From: an uncultured Prevotellaceae bacterium
GTDB lineage: Bacteria; Bacteroidota; Bacteroidia; Bacteroidales; Bacteroidaceae
Direction: 5' to 3'
DNA length: 41,020 bases
NCBI GenBank assembly: GCA_902762325.1
Contig: CACWNV010000023.1
Span: 1-41,020, forward strand
Under the pieces are notes generated by a model. It worked only from the letters and a program-made list of their open reading frames with translations, searched no databases and had not been told where the DNA came from. This document shows positions 1 to 7,569 of the stretch, piece by piece. Position 1 is the stretch's first letter; each line of letters opens with the position of its first letter. Made by a program: the position numbers and the translations under genes.

Positions 1-1
1 C

Positions 2-118
2 GTGAAGGTTGGTGCTTCCTCTACCGACATCCGACTGCAAGGGAATGTCACGCTGAAGGGCAACCCCATCAGCAAGCCATTGCGTGAGAAGTATTTCTCA
101 GAGAGTGTAGTGGAGTAG
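2..118 (+). CDS. C-terminal end of an unidentified protein (partial)
   Basis: An open frame enters from the left edge and stops with TAG at 116-118, giving 38 residues that end in ...PLREKYFSESVVE. The fragment is too short to assign a family and shows no motif I recognise. It converges with the minus-strand toxin gene, whose stop lies 14 bases further on. It is in the only long open frame here and uses ordinary codons, so it is probably the real end of a gene. Confidence 0.5.
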   Translation: MKVGASSTDIRLQGNVTLKGNPISKPLREKYFSESVVE

Positions 119-132
119 ATGAGGTAATGAGA

Positions 133-537
133 TTATCTTGTCACCCAACATTCAATCTCAATACCGGGGATGCGCTTAAAATGGTCAACATTCTCGGTTA
201 CCATGACGTATCCGTGATGGACTGCAGAGGAACCTATTAGCATATCGAATTCCTCTATCATTTGACCTTCTCGGCGCAAATAAGCTTTTGTAGTTGCGTA
301 TGTTGGAAGAGAATCATAAATGGGGACAATAGTAAGACTCTCCAATAAGATTTCTACGTCATGACGATGCTTTTCGGAATTGCTATAGGCGGCACCGTAT
401 AGCAATTCCGCTATGGTAATTTCGCTAATATAGCAGTTCTTGCGACCTGCTTCTTGTATCTTTTCCTTGACTCCATACTTGCCTTGAAGGAAGAAGATGC
501 AGATGTTTGTATCAAGAAGGTATTTTTTCTTATTCAT
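133..537 (-). CDS. vapC: VapC-type PIN-domain toxin (type II toxin-antitoxin)
   Basis: The 134-residue protein has the length and acidic residues of a PIN-domain ribonuclease. D9 lies in LLDTNI, E44 in IAELLYG, D98 in EEFDMLIGSSA, and a fourth acidic position follows in the VTENVDHF segment at about 114-120. In the VapC family these residues bind a divalent metal and cleave RNA, commonly tRNA or rRNA. Its ATG lies inside the stop region of the upstream antitoxin gene (8-base overlap, ATGAATAA), which implies translational coupling. The RNA target cannot be read from the sequence. No residue needed for catalysis looks missing, so the toxin is probably active. Confidence 0.9.
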   Translation of the reverse strand: MNKKKYLLDTNICIFFLQGKYGVKEKIQEAGRKNCYISEITIAELLYGAAYSNSEKHRHDVEILLESLTIVPIYDSLPTYATTKAYLRREGQMIEEFDMLIGSSAVHHGYVMVTENVDHFKRIPGIEIECWVTR

Positions 538-814
538 CTTCTTCTAAATAAGCAATTTTGCGTTCGTATCCAGCAGGCTGACGACCAATGCGAATTGCCT
601 CCAACACTTCGTCACCAATCGTGTCATCTTTCCATGCACCTGCAACACTATAGAAGAGTTCATCCTTTTCCTTTTCCGTCAGTTTCTTCTTAGCCTTACC
701 CATAGAAGCGGCCTTTTCCTCTGCCTTAACCTCTTCATACAAATGGTCGGCGAGCCAACGCTTGTTGCTCGTTGATAGTGGCATTGAGTGCAAAAAGTTT
801 AGCACAGTATTCAT
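530..814 (-). CDS. Antitoxin partner of the VapC-type toxin
   Basis: About 94 residues, starting MNTVLNFLHSMPLS and rich in Lys and Glu, with the order antitoxin then toxin that is usual for vapBC. The middle (KAKKKLTEKEKDELFYSVAGAWKDD) is charged and probably helical, and the C-terminus is acidic, as in many antitoxins that wrap their toxin. I do not see a clear named DNA-binding domain. The open frame continues upstream for about 71 more codons, but that part runs into the promoter and the dispersed repeat, so I do not count it. An ATG at 832 (MELKISMNTV) is the main alternative start. Operons of this type usually repress themselves; that is inferred. Confidence 0.75.
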   Translation of the reverse strand: MNTVLNFLHSMPLSTSNKRWLADHLYEEVKAEEKAASMGKAKKKLTEKEKDELFYSVAGAWKDDTIGDEVLEAIRIGRQPAGYERKIAYLEEDE

Positions 815-857
815 TGAAATCTTCAATTCCATAATTGCGCAGTTTTGATTTATACCG

Positions 858-865
858 CAAAGATA
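858..865 (-). promoter_or_regulatory. Putative -7 box of the toxin-antitoxin operon
   Basis: The minus strand reads TATCTTTG, matching the Bacteroidota -7 consensus TAnnTTTG. It lies 25-45 bases before the possible antitoxin starts at 832 and 814. The -33 region is weak (T-rich, near 885-889) and falls at the edge of dispersed repeat copy A. The box is the main reason for rejecting the longer upstream reading of the antitoxin. Confidence 0.6.
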
Positions 866-882
866 GTGTTTATTTTGCAGAA

Positions 883-1260
883 AAACGAGAATTTGTAATG
901 AATTATTCGAATTTTGACCCCAAATTAAGGCCATCTGAACGAACGAAAAGTTTTCCGGTCGAAAATAATGCATTTTTTGAAGCTTTTCGTAAGTCGTTGA
1001 GTGGCAAATGGTTACACGATTATTCATCTGTAATCGTATGGTTTACAAATAATGAATTTGCCAAAGGTAAGGTTTCGCTGCGCGAAAGACCATGATGTTT
1101 GAGGCGATGAAACATGGTCTTTGGCACGGTCAAAGCTAAGCTTTCGCAGTGCGAAACCTTAGCGATGGCGGAAGGAGGAATTAGGAAGGAGAAAGTGATT
1201 CTTGGTTTTTACACATTTTAACTTCTCTTTCATCACTTTTCCCCGACAAACTTTTGTCAA
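883..1260 (-). repeat. Dispersed repeat, copy A (about 380 bp)
   Basis: Read on the minus strand, this stretch aligns with 39628-40021 on the plus strand. It opens with TTGACAAAAGTTTGTCGGGG and the first 55 columns differ at only two positions. Similarity then breaks and resumes in blocks, including the hairpin around AAAGACCATG (1085-1122 here), the TTTGTAAAC block (about 1041-1050) and the TCAAAATTCGAAT block near the far end. The opening contains a palindrome, GACAAA-AG-TTTGTC. It has no long coding frame conserved between copies, so it behaves like a non-coding dispersed or MITE-like element. It fills the gap between the toxin-antitoxin promoter and the beta-barrel gene. Confidence 0.85.
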
Positions 1261-1302
1261 GATTATTCATGACCATTATGATGGAATGTGTGACTATTTT
1301 TT

Positions 1303-4026
1303 TCAGTCTTTTTGCTTTGCATCCAAGTGATAGGTGAACCTGATGCCGATGTAGTGGTGACGGAAGTCGTGCCATGAAGTGGTCTGCTGGTAAACTGACT
1401 GCTGGCTCCAGCGACCATCCTCATTGTTCAGGATGTCGTCGAACTCCAGGCCGAGGCGGGCTTTATTCTTCAGGATTTTCCAGCCAACCGCAGCATCCCA
1501 GACGAGGATGTCGCGGTTCATACTGCCGACGGTATAGCCACGGCTGGTGCGCTCGGTGAGACTGGTGATGAAGACGAAATCGCCATAGGTTGCCTCAGCA
1601 CGCAGGCCGTAGTTGTTATTCCAGTGGGTGGTGTTCTGTTCGGGCGAGGCGGTGTAGCGCAGGCGATTGGCGCTGATCTCTGTGAAGACGGAGGCCTTGA
1701 GCCAGTTATAATCGAATGAGAGGGTGAGATTTTCGCGAGGAGTGAGGCTGCTCTGGCGGTTCTCTGTGCGCATGTATTGCATAGGCAAAAGAGTGAGGAA
1801 ACCGTAGCGCTGGCTACTACTCATTCGGAAGTCGCTTTGCAGTCGGAAATAGTCGCCGAGGGCTTGGTCGAGGTTCAGACGGATGTTCCAGGAACGGCTG
1901 CCACGGACATTTTCAGGCCGGCTGACGTAGACGGCGGTCGCGGGGTCGTAGCTGAGGGCGGTGACGGTCTCGCGGTCACTATGAGTGTAGCCGACGGTGG
2001 CGCTGAGCGCGGTCTGACTGCGGGCGAGCACCATGTTGTAGGTCAGGCTCACGTCATGGGTGTGGGTGTTCCGCAGGCCTGGGTTACCCTCGGTGATGAA
2101 GAGCGGGTCGGTGAGGTCACGATAACCTATGGTCTGGAGGATGCCAGGCTGATGGGTTGTGAAGCTGTAGCTCAGTTCGAAGCCAAACGTCTTGCTGAGT
2201 TTCCAGGTGGCACGCAGGGAGGGGTCGATGAAGAAATGACGGCGCACAGCGGCAGTGTCGAGTGTGCCCCGCTGGTAGTCCTGACGCTCGCGCTGCCAGC
2301 GGGCTTTGACTTTCGGCATAAGCTGGACGGGCGCAAGGTTGATGGTCTGCGAGAGCTGTAGGCTGTGCTGAATGCGGGTATAGAGGTTGTGGTAGCTGTT
2401 AGCGGCATCGGCCACACCGTCGGTCAGGAAGTCGCGGTCGATGAGGTTACGGCTGTAGGCCAGCGAGTATTGCGCCTGTACCATCCATTTTCTGGTGAGC
2501 CAGCGTGCGTGGTGGGCTTCGGCCGTGGTGGAGAACTGCGTGGAGGGAGAGGTGTAGGTCTGTTCCAAGTGCGACGAGGTGTAGGTGGTGTTATGGGCGG
2601 TGATGATGCGGTCGGTCTGGCCGTCGGTTTTTCCTGATTCGTAATTCATCGTGACACTGGCACCGAGGGTGCCTTCCTTAATGTAGTGTTCCCATCCGGC
2701 TCTGGTGTTCAGAGTGGTTTGGTGACCGTCGGTGTGGGAGGTGTTGAGTTGCGACAACACTGCAGCATACGGGACATTGGCGGCGAAGGCTTCCTGCTGG
2801 TCAATGGTCTGTCGGCTGTGGAAGCGGCTACTGGTGTGCTCAGCGCTGGCACTCAGCGTGAAGGTATCCAGAGTGTCACGAACCCAGCGCAGGTCGGCTT
2901 TCACTCGCGGCTCCAGCTTGTGGTCACGCTGGTAGCTCTCCGAGGAGGAGCGGGTGGCAACCGTGTTCGGGAAGTAGTTTTCGGTCTCCTGGTGGTCGCT
3001 CCTCTGGTTGTCATCGTGAGCCACGCCGCCAGTGACGCTATAATAGCTCTTCAGGTCATGCGTTCCCTCCTTGCGCTGCCAGTTGTGCTGATAACCTGCC
3101 GATGTGCCGTGCTCTTTGCCTAACCCATTGCCCATGTTGGCCGTACTCCCGTTCATATTGCGGCGCCAGTGCTTATCGACATTGTTGGCGTTGGCGAAGA
3201 CCATCACGGGGTCGGTCTTCGACAGTCGGTTCATCAGCAGTTCGCCGTCGTAGTATTTCGCTGTCTGGTAGCCTGTCTTCACATCGCCGTACCAGCGGTC
3301 GAGGAAACCGGGCTTAATGGTGAGGTCGAGAACCATGTCCTGTGTGCCGTCGTCACGGCCCGTCCGCTCGCTGAACTCCGACTGCTTGTTGTATGCCTTG
3401 ATGTCTTGCACGGCTTCTGCGGGCAATTGCTTCACCAAGTCATCGCCGCCAAAGAGACTCTCGCCGTCCATTGTGATGCGGATGGGCTTGCCGTTCCATG
3501 ACATCTTGCCCTGATCGTCAACCTCTACGCCGGGCAGTTTGCGAATGAGCTCATCGAGGCGCGCCCCTTCTTGTAGGTGGAATGCCTCAGGGTGGAAGAC
3601 TATCGTGTCGCCTTTGACGGTGAACCGCCGGGCGCGGCCCGTCACCTGCACCATCTTCAGCATCTGTGGCGACATCTTCAGTTCTATCGTCCCTATGTCA
3701 ATCGTGTCTTTGCGACTGTCGCTGAAGGCCAGCACGGGCTTCGACTTCGAGTAGTAGCCCAGCATAGATACTTCGATGCTGCCGCGTCCGCTGGCAAAGA
3801 ATGTGAAGCATCCAATGGAATCGGCTTTCAGGCTGGTAATCATAGTGCCGTAATCGCCGTACCTCTGTGTCAGTTTCACCGAGGCTTCGGGCAGCGGCTC
3901 CTTCGTCTCAGCATCCACCACGCGCCCCTTGACGATGTCGGCCAAGACTGTTGTCTGGTTGCTCACAATAAGACATAGCAGGAACAGGATGCGGAGGCTT
4001 CCGCATCGAAAATGTAAGATTTTCAT
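1303..4026 (-). CDS. Outer-membrane beta-barrel protein with carboxypeptidase-regulatory-like domain (TonB-receptor-like)
   Basis: The 907-residue protein has a hydrophobic signal peptide (about residues 8-29) and then a carboxypeptidase-regulatory-like beta-sandwich (about 32-118, IVKGRVVDAETKEPLPEASV). A plug-like segment (about 155-210, LDELIRKLPGVEVDDQGKM then ITMDGESLFGGDD) leads into a long barrel with alternating Tyr/Thr/Ser strands and an aromatic C-terminus (YIGIRFTYHLDAKQKD). This is the OMP_b-brl_3 architecture, related to TonB-dependent receptors but usually of unknown ligand. No SusD partner is next to it. It lies 12 bases downstream of a membrane-anchored regulator gene and is almost certainly co-transcribed with it. 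Two 60-base lines I counted are 58-62% GC, against about 43-50% in nearby housekeeping genes, which suggests separate ancestry. Confidence 0.88.
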   Translation of the reverse strand: MKILHFRCGSLRILFLLCLIVSNQTTVLADIVKGRVVDAETKEPLPEASVKLTQRYGDYGTMITSLKADSIGCFTFFASGRGSIEVSMLGYYSKSKPVLAFSDSRKDTIDIGTIELKMSPQMLKMVQVTGRARRFTVKGDTIVFHPEAFHLQEGARLDELIRKLPGVEVDDQGKMSWNGKPIRITMDGESLFGGDDLVKQLPAEAVQDIKAYNKQSEFSERTGRDDGTQDMVLDLTIKPGFLDRWYGDVKTGYQTAKYYDGELLMNRLSKTDPVMVFANANNVDKHWRRNMNGSTANMGNGLGKEHGTSAGYQHNWQRKEGTHDLKSYYSVTGGVAHDDNQRSDHQETENYFPNTVATRSSSESYQRDHKLEPRVKADLRWVRDTLDTFTLSASAEHTSSRFHSRQTIDQQEAFAANVPYAAVLSQLNTSHTDGHQTTLNTRAGWEHYIKEGTLGASVTMNYESGKTDGQTDRIITAHNTTYTSSHLEQTYTSPSTQFSTTAEAHHARWLTRKWMVQAQYSLAYSRNLIDRDFLTDGVADAANSYHNLYTRIQHSLQLSQTINLAPVQLMPKVKARWQRERQDYQRGTLDTAAVRRHFFIDPSLRATWKLSKTFGFELSYSFTTHQPGILQTIGYRDLTDPLFITEGNPGLRNTHTHDVSLTYNMVLARSQTALSATVGYTHSDRETVTALSYDPATAVYVSRPENVRGSRSWNIRLNLDQALGDYFRLQSDFRMSSSQRYGFLTLLPMQYMRTENRQSSLTPRENLTLSFDYNWLKASVFTEISANRLRYTASPEQNTTHWNNNYGLRAEATYGDFVFITSLTERTSRGYTVGSMNRDILVWDAAVGWKILKNKARLGLEFDDILNNEDGRWSQQSVYQQTTSWHDFRHHYIGIRFTYHLDAKQKD

Positions 4027-4038
4027 ATCGTTTATGGT

Positions 4039-5652
4039 TTAGAAGTTAGCGATGATCTGGTCAAATGTCACGGAAGGGTCGGTCACGCCGAAGCCTTCCT
4101 TCTTCAGTTTTTGTTTACGGTGCTGCACGGCAGAGACAGAGATGAGGTAGATGGCCGAGAGGGCAGTGTTGGAGAGCTGTAGCCGCGCCAGCATACACAG
4201 TCGGATGTCCTCCTCGCTGAACTGCGGGTGCTCCGCTCGCAGGCGGCTGACGAAGTTCCCGTCGGCAGTGTCGAGGGTCATTTCTATCTCACGCCAGTTG
4301 CGGGCATTGATGACGGTACGCTTGCCTGCCGTTGGTTCCAGCATATCGAGGATTTCGCTCTTGTCCATGATGTGCCCGCGCAACATGGCTATCATCGCAT
4401 CTTTCTGCCGCAAGCGTTCAGCCAACTGCTCTGCCTCGCGCTGATGGGCGACCTGCTCCGCTTCGTGGCGGCGCCGAACATTGCCAAGCCAGTTGCGGAA
4501 GACGAGCAGCAGAACGAGCATTGTCAGCACCAGCACGACGATGACTGCCGTCATCAGCCGCCGCTGCAACATTGCCGACTTCTTTGCATAACCCGATGCC
4601 AGAAAAGTGTCGCGGTTGACGGAAAAGTTCTGTTCTTCCTTCTTCGTCTCACTTTCATACGATGGCCGCCAATGCTTCGTGTCATCTTCGTGGTGTTCTT
4701 GCTGGACTTCCTCATACATACCGACAGGCACAGTAACCTCTCCGTAAAAGAACGTAGATTTAGAGACACGCAATGTACACATATAGGTGAAGTCATCGTG
4801 TGGCAGCGCCCAGAGGGAATCCATGCACTGATAGACAGAGTCGATGACCGTCGGCGACGGAGGTGCTTCAAGATGTCGGGCTGCAAGGGTCGTGATTCGT
4901 TCCAGGGAGCCGAAGTAGTGCAGGTCGAAGGGAGAGCAAAGAAGTACGGTGTAGCCATACTCGTTGAGCATCGTCAGCAGCCAGCGCGGTTGGTCGGGCG
5001 ACAGGCGGTAGTGTTCCAATGCCCGGCGCAGGTAGAATTCGGGGTGAACCGTGTTTTGGAAGGGCATGCGATTGAAGAACTTGTCATAGGCGCGATAAGC
5101 CAGAGCGTGGTCTTCGGTAACCTCGGCACAGTGGATGGCTAAATGGAATATCTGGTTGATCTGCATAGGCAGAATGCTGTCGTTCTGACGGCGGCTGATT
5201 ACAAAGCAGATGCGTCCGAAACGGCGCAGGGCATCTTTGTCGTCGGTTGTGCCGCCGAGACTCTCCTCTTCATAATAATGGAACACTCGCAGGCGACTGC
5301 TGTCATTGGGAGAAACTTGATTGTCCGTATTCTGGTCGGCAGATTGGCGTGCGAAGTTCCAAGTCTCGGCATCTGACGTGAGACAAGACACCGTATCGGC
5401 GTGGCGCAAGTACCATCGCTCTTCGTACACCAAGGCCTGCAGCAACTCATAGAGCATCTGAGAACTTTCCGTCAGCCGCGTCGTGTCAACCCGTTCCAAC
5501 AACGTCGCCGCACTGTCCGCATCAGCAAACACTATATCTTCAGCCGTGCGAAGCAGGCGCTTCTGTGACAAGTCTCGCAGACTCCATCCCATGCCGCCAG
5601 CTATGGCAAGCGCCAGCACTGCAACGATGATTCCAACTGTCTTTCTTCTCAT
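4039..5652 (-). CDS. Membrane-anchored regulator: helical sensor region, transmembrane helix, coiled coil, C-terminal HTH-like domain
   Basis: From the ATG at 5652 the protein has 537 residues. It has an N-terminal hydrophobic helix (about 5-22), a long helical periplasmic region with TPR-like character, and a strong transmembrane segment (about 368-387, MTAVIVVLVLTMLVLLLVF). A Glu/Gln/Arg-rich coiled coil follows (about 392-430). The C-terminal cytoplasmic domain (about 470-525) ends in SNTALSAIYLISVSAVQHRKQ, which resembles a LuxR-type HTH. This layout is common in Bacteroidota next to surface-protein genes. The frame can be read from a TTG at 5676, but that codon overlaps the -7 box, so ATG 5652 is preferred. 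The gene sits directly upstream of the beta-barrel gene and probably controls it. The stimulus is unknown. Confidence 0.75.
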   Translation of the reverse strand: MRRKTVGIIVAVLALAIAGGMGWSLRDLSQKRLLRTAEDIVFADADSAATLLERVDTTRLTESSQMLYELLQALVYEERWYLRHADTVSCLTSDAETWNFARQSADQNTDNQVSPNDSSRLRVFHYYEEESLGGTTDDKDALRRFGRICFVISRRQNDSILPMQINQIFHLAIHCAEVTEDHALAYRAYDKFFNRMPFQNTVHPEFYLRRALEHYRLSPDQPRWLLTMLNEYGYTVLLCSPFDLHYFGSLERITTLAARHLEAPPSPTVIDSVYQCMDSLWALPHDDFTYMCTLRVSKSTFFYGEVTVPVGMYEEVQQEHHEDDTKHWRPSYESETKKEEQNFSVNRDTFLASGYAKKSAMLQRRLMTAVIVVLVLTMLVLLLVFRNWLGNVRRRHEAEQVAHQREAEQLAERLRQKDAMIAMLRGHIMDKSEILDMLEPTAGKRTVINARNWREIEMTLDTADGNFVSRLRAEHPQFSEEDIRLCMLARLQLSNTALSAIYLISVSAVQHRKQKLKKEGFGVTDPSVTFDQIIANF

Positions 5653-5673
5653 GTTGTTTACGTTTTGATGTTG

Positions 5674-5705
5674 CAAAGGTACGGCTTTTTTGAGACGACC
5701 CCAAG
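5674..5705 (-). promoter_or_regulatory. Promoter of the regulator/beta-barrel operon
   Basis: On the minus strand CTTG (5705-5702) and TACCTTTG (5681-5674) are separated by 20 bases, a near-ideal Bacteroidota sigma factor promoter. Transcription would begin near 5667, leaving about 15 bases before the ATG at 5652. This decides the start codon of the regulator. Confidence 0.8.
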
Positions 5706-5977
5706 GAAAATGGATGGAAAACGTATTCTATATGCTATTACTTGATATTCAGTTACTTAAGATTCATTTTTCTACCCTTTTTCCATCTCACAGGGTGGAA
5801 AAATTATGGAGAGCTTACACATGCCGTGCGTACCAAAGAAATGAGCCCGGCACAATACCGAGCTCACTATTATAGAGAATTGAAACAATATTATTTAATA
5901 AAAACCGATGTTTCAGTACAATATTATTTCTCTTTTTTTCATTCCACAAGATTTAGCGTAAGTAGGAGAAAGAGAAG
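5706..5977. other. Gene-free AT-rich spacer between cysS and the regulator promoter
   Basis: This spacer lies downstream of cysS and upstream of the divergently placed promoter at 5674-5705. It is AT-rich and contains a 12-base direct repeat, ACAATATTATTT, at 5885-5896 and 5918-5929, 33 bases apart. No convincing terminator hairpin, tRNA or long coding frame is visible. A short plus-strand peptide-like stretch at about 5811-5915 is dealt with under rejected items. Confidence 0.6.
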
Positions 5978-7468
5978 CTATTTATTCAACTTCCAGGTTG
6001 CTCCGTCCTTTGTGTCCTTCACCTCAAATCCGAGGGCTGCCAGTTCATTGCGGATGCGGTCGGAGGTTGCCCAGTCCTTGGCAGCCTTTGCCTTTGCTCT
6101 CAGGTCGAGTACCATATCCACCACTTTTCCAAACGACTCCTCACGCTCCGCATTACCGGCAGCATTGTCGGCAGAGAGACCGAGTATGTCGTTAGTGAAG
6201 AGATGCATCACCTCTTTCAGTTCATTCAGGCAGTCGGCACAGATGGAAGCCTTATGGTCGATGAGTGCGTTCACCAGATGGCAAGCCTCAAAGAGATAAC
6301 TGATGACGAGCTGAGTCATCAAGTCGTCGTTCATGGCATCGTAGCAACGCTGGCGCAATGACTTGACAAACTGCTCCGTTGCCTCGTCGCACTTGTCGCT
6401 GACAGGCACGCGCTCCAGATTCTTAAGACCGTCCATGAGACGTTCCAGTCCTTTCTGGCTTGCCTGCAGAGCCTCATCGGAGAAGTCGACCGTTGAACGA
6501 TAATGGGCTGAGAGCATGAAGAAGCGGATGGTCATCGGTGTATATGCCTGTGTGAGCAACGGGTGACTGCCGGTGAAGAACTGCTCCAACGTGATAAAGT
6601 TACCAAGACTCTTTCCCATCTTCTGTCCGTTGACGGTGAGCATGTTATTGTGCATCCAGTACTTCACCATCTGCTTGCCCTGAGAAGCCACAGCCTGTGC
6701 TATCTCACACTCATGATGCGGGAACACGAGGTCCATGCCGCCACCGTGAATGTCGAATTCCTCACCCAGGTACTTGCGGCCCATGGCAGTACATTCACAG
6801 TGCCATCCCGGGAAACCGTCGCTCCATGGTGAAGGCCATCGCATGATATGCTCTGGCTGAGCCTTCTTCCACAGGGCGAAGTCAGCCTGATTATGCTTCT
6901 CTCCCACCCCGTCGAGCTCACGACTTGCATCCTTGATGTTCTCTAAGGACCGTCCGCTCAGAATACCATATTTATACTTCTTGTTGTATGCCTCTATATC
7001 AAAGTAGATAGAACCATTCGACTCGTAAGCAAAGCCATTATCGATAATCTGCTTCACGAGTTGCTGCTGCTCGATAATATGGCCTGTAGCATGAGGTTCG
7101 ATGCTGGGACGCAACACGCCCAACGCATCCATTGCCTGATGATAGCGGTTCGTATAATATTGCGCTATCTCCATCGGCTCCAGCTGTTCCAGCCTTGCCT
7201 TCTTGGCAATCTTGTCTTCTCCTTCATCGGCATCATGCTCCAGATGTCCTACATCCGTAATATTGCGGACATAACGCACCTTGTAACCCAAATGCCGCAA
7301 ATAGCGGAAGAGGATGTCAAAGGTGATGGCAGGACGTGCATGTCCAAGATGGGGGTCTCCATAAACGGTGGGACCGCACACATACATTCCTACATTGGGG
7401 GCGTGAAGGGGTTCGAACCGCTCTTTTCTACGGCTCAATGTATTGTAAATCAACAAAGTCTGCTTCAT
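5978..7468 (-). CDS. cysS: Cysteinyl-tRNA synthetase
   Basis: This class I aminoacyl-tRNA synthetase charges tRNA-Cys with cysteine in the cytoplasm. The 496-residue length is normal. The HIGH-type motif is at about 39-43 (PHLGH) and the KMSKS-type motif at about 282-287 (KMGKS). The zinc-site cysteine and histidine residues are present: C31 in CGPTVYG, the WHCECTAMG segment and the HHECEIAQ segment. The N-terminus [16 protein letters not shown] is typical. It is transcribed divergently from the CoA-transferase gene through a shared 101-base promoter region. Nothing looks broken. Confidence 0.98.
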   Translation of the reverse strand: MKQTLLIYNTLSRRKERFEPLHAPNVGMYVCGPTVYGDPHLGHARPAITFDILFRYLRHLGYKVRYVRNITDVGHLEHDADEGEDKIAKKARLEQLEPMEIAQYYTNRYHQAMDALGVLRPSIEPHATGHIIEQQQLVKQIIDNGFAYESNGSIYFDIEAYNKKYKYGILSGRSLENIKDASRELDGVGEKHNQADFALWKKAQPEHIMRWPSPWSDGFPGWHCECTAMGRKYLGEEFDIHGGGMDLVFPHHECEIAQAVASQGKQMVKYWMHNNMLTVNGQKMGKSLGNFITLEQFFTGSHPLLTQAYTPMTIRFFMLSAHYRSTVDFSDEALQASQKGLERLMDGLKNLERVPVSDKCDEATEQFVKSLRQRCYDAMNDDLMTQLVISYLFEACHLVNALIDHKASICADCLNELKEVMHLFTNDILGLSADNAAGNAEREESFGKVVDMVLDLRAKAKAAKDWATSDRIRNELAALGFEVKDTKDGATWKLNK

Positions 7469-7508
7469 AATCTCATCATATCTTAACCAAAAAATGTAAT
7501 AATTGGTG

Positions 7509-7516
7509 CAAAGTTA
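7509..7516 (-). promoter_or_regulatory. Putative cysS -7 box
   Basis: The minus strand reads TAACTTTG, matching TAnnTTTG, 41 bases before the cysS ATG. No clear TTTG -33 box is visible at the usual spacing. Confidence 0.6.
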
Positions 7517-7537
7517 ATGATTTTAATTAAAAATCAG

Positions 7538-7545
7538 TACCTTTG
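7538..7545 (+). promoter_or_regulatory. Putative -7 box of the CoA-transferase gene
   Basis: TACCTTTG on the plus strand matches TAnnTTTG and ends 24 bases before the ATG at 7570. It faces away from the cysS box 21 bases to its left, making a compact divergent promoter. The -33 element is not clear. Confidence 0.65.
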
Positions 7546-7569
7546 CAGTAAAATTTAAAACTTAGAATT

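Noticed and set aside
835-1095. Plus-strand frame of 86 codons across repeat copy A
   Set aside because: It crosses the toxin-antitoxin promoter and the repeat; the frame is not kept in copy B and has no recognisable motif.
1777-2637. Long open frames on the plus strand inside the beta-barrel gene
   Set aside because: They are antisense to a clear OMP gene, caused by its high GC content, and read as Val/Gly-rich low-information sequence.
4228-5142. 304-codon plus-strand frame opposite the regulator gene
   Set aside because: Shadow of the regulator coding strand; no family resemblance and no promoter or start context.
5811-5915. Peptide-like stretch (ELTHAVRTKEMSPAQYRAHY and following) that might be a remnant of a transposase or AraC-type gene
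   Set aside because: Only about 35 residues look protein-like, with no start or matching flanks, so I cannot support a pseudogene call.
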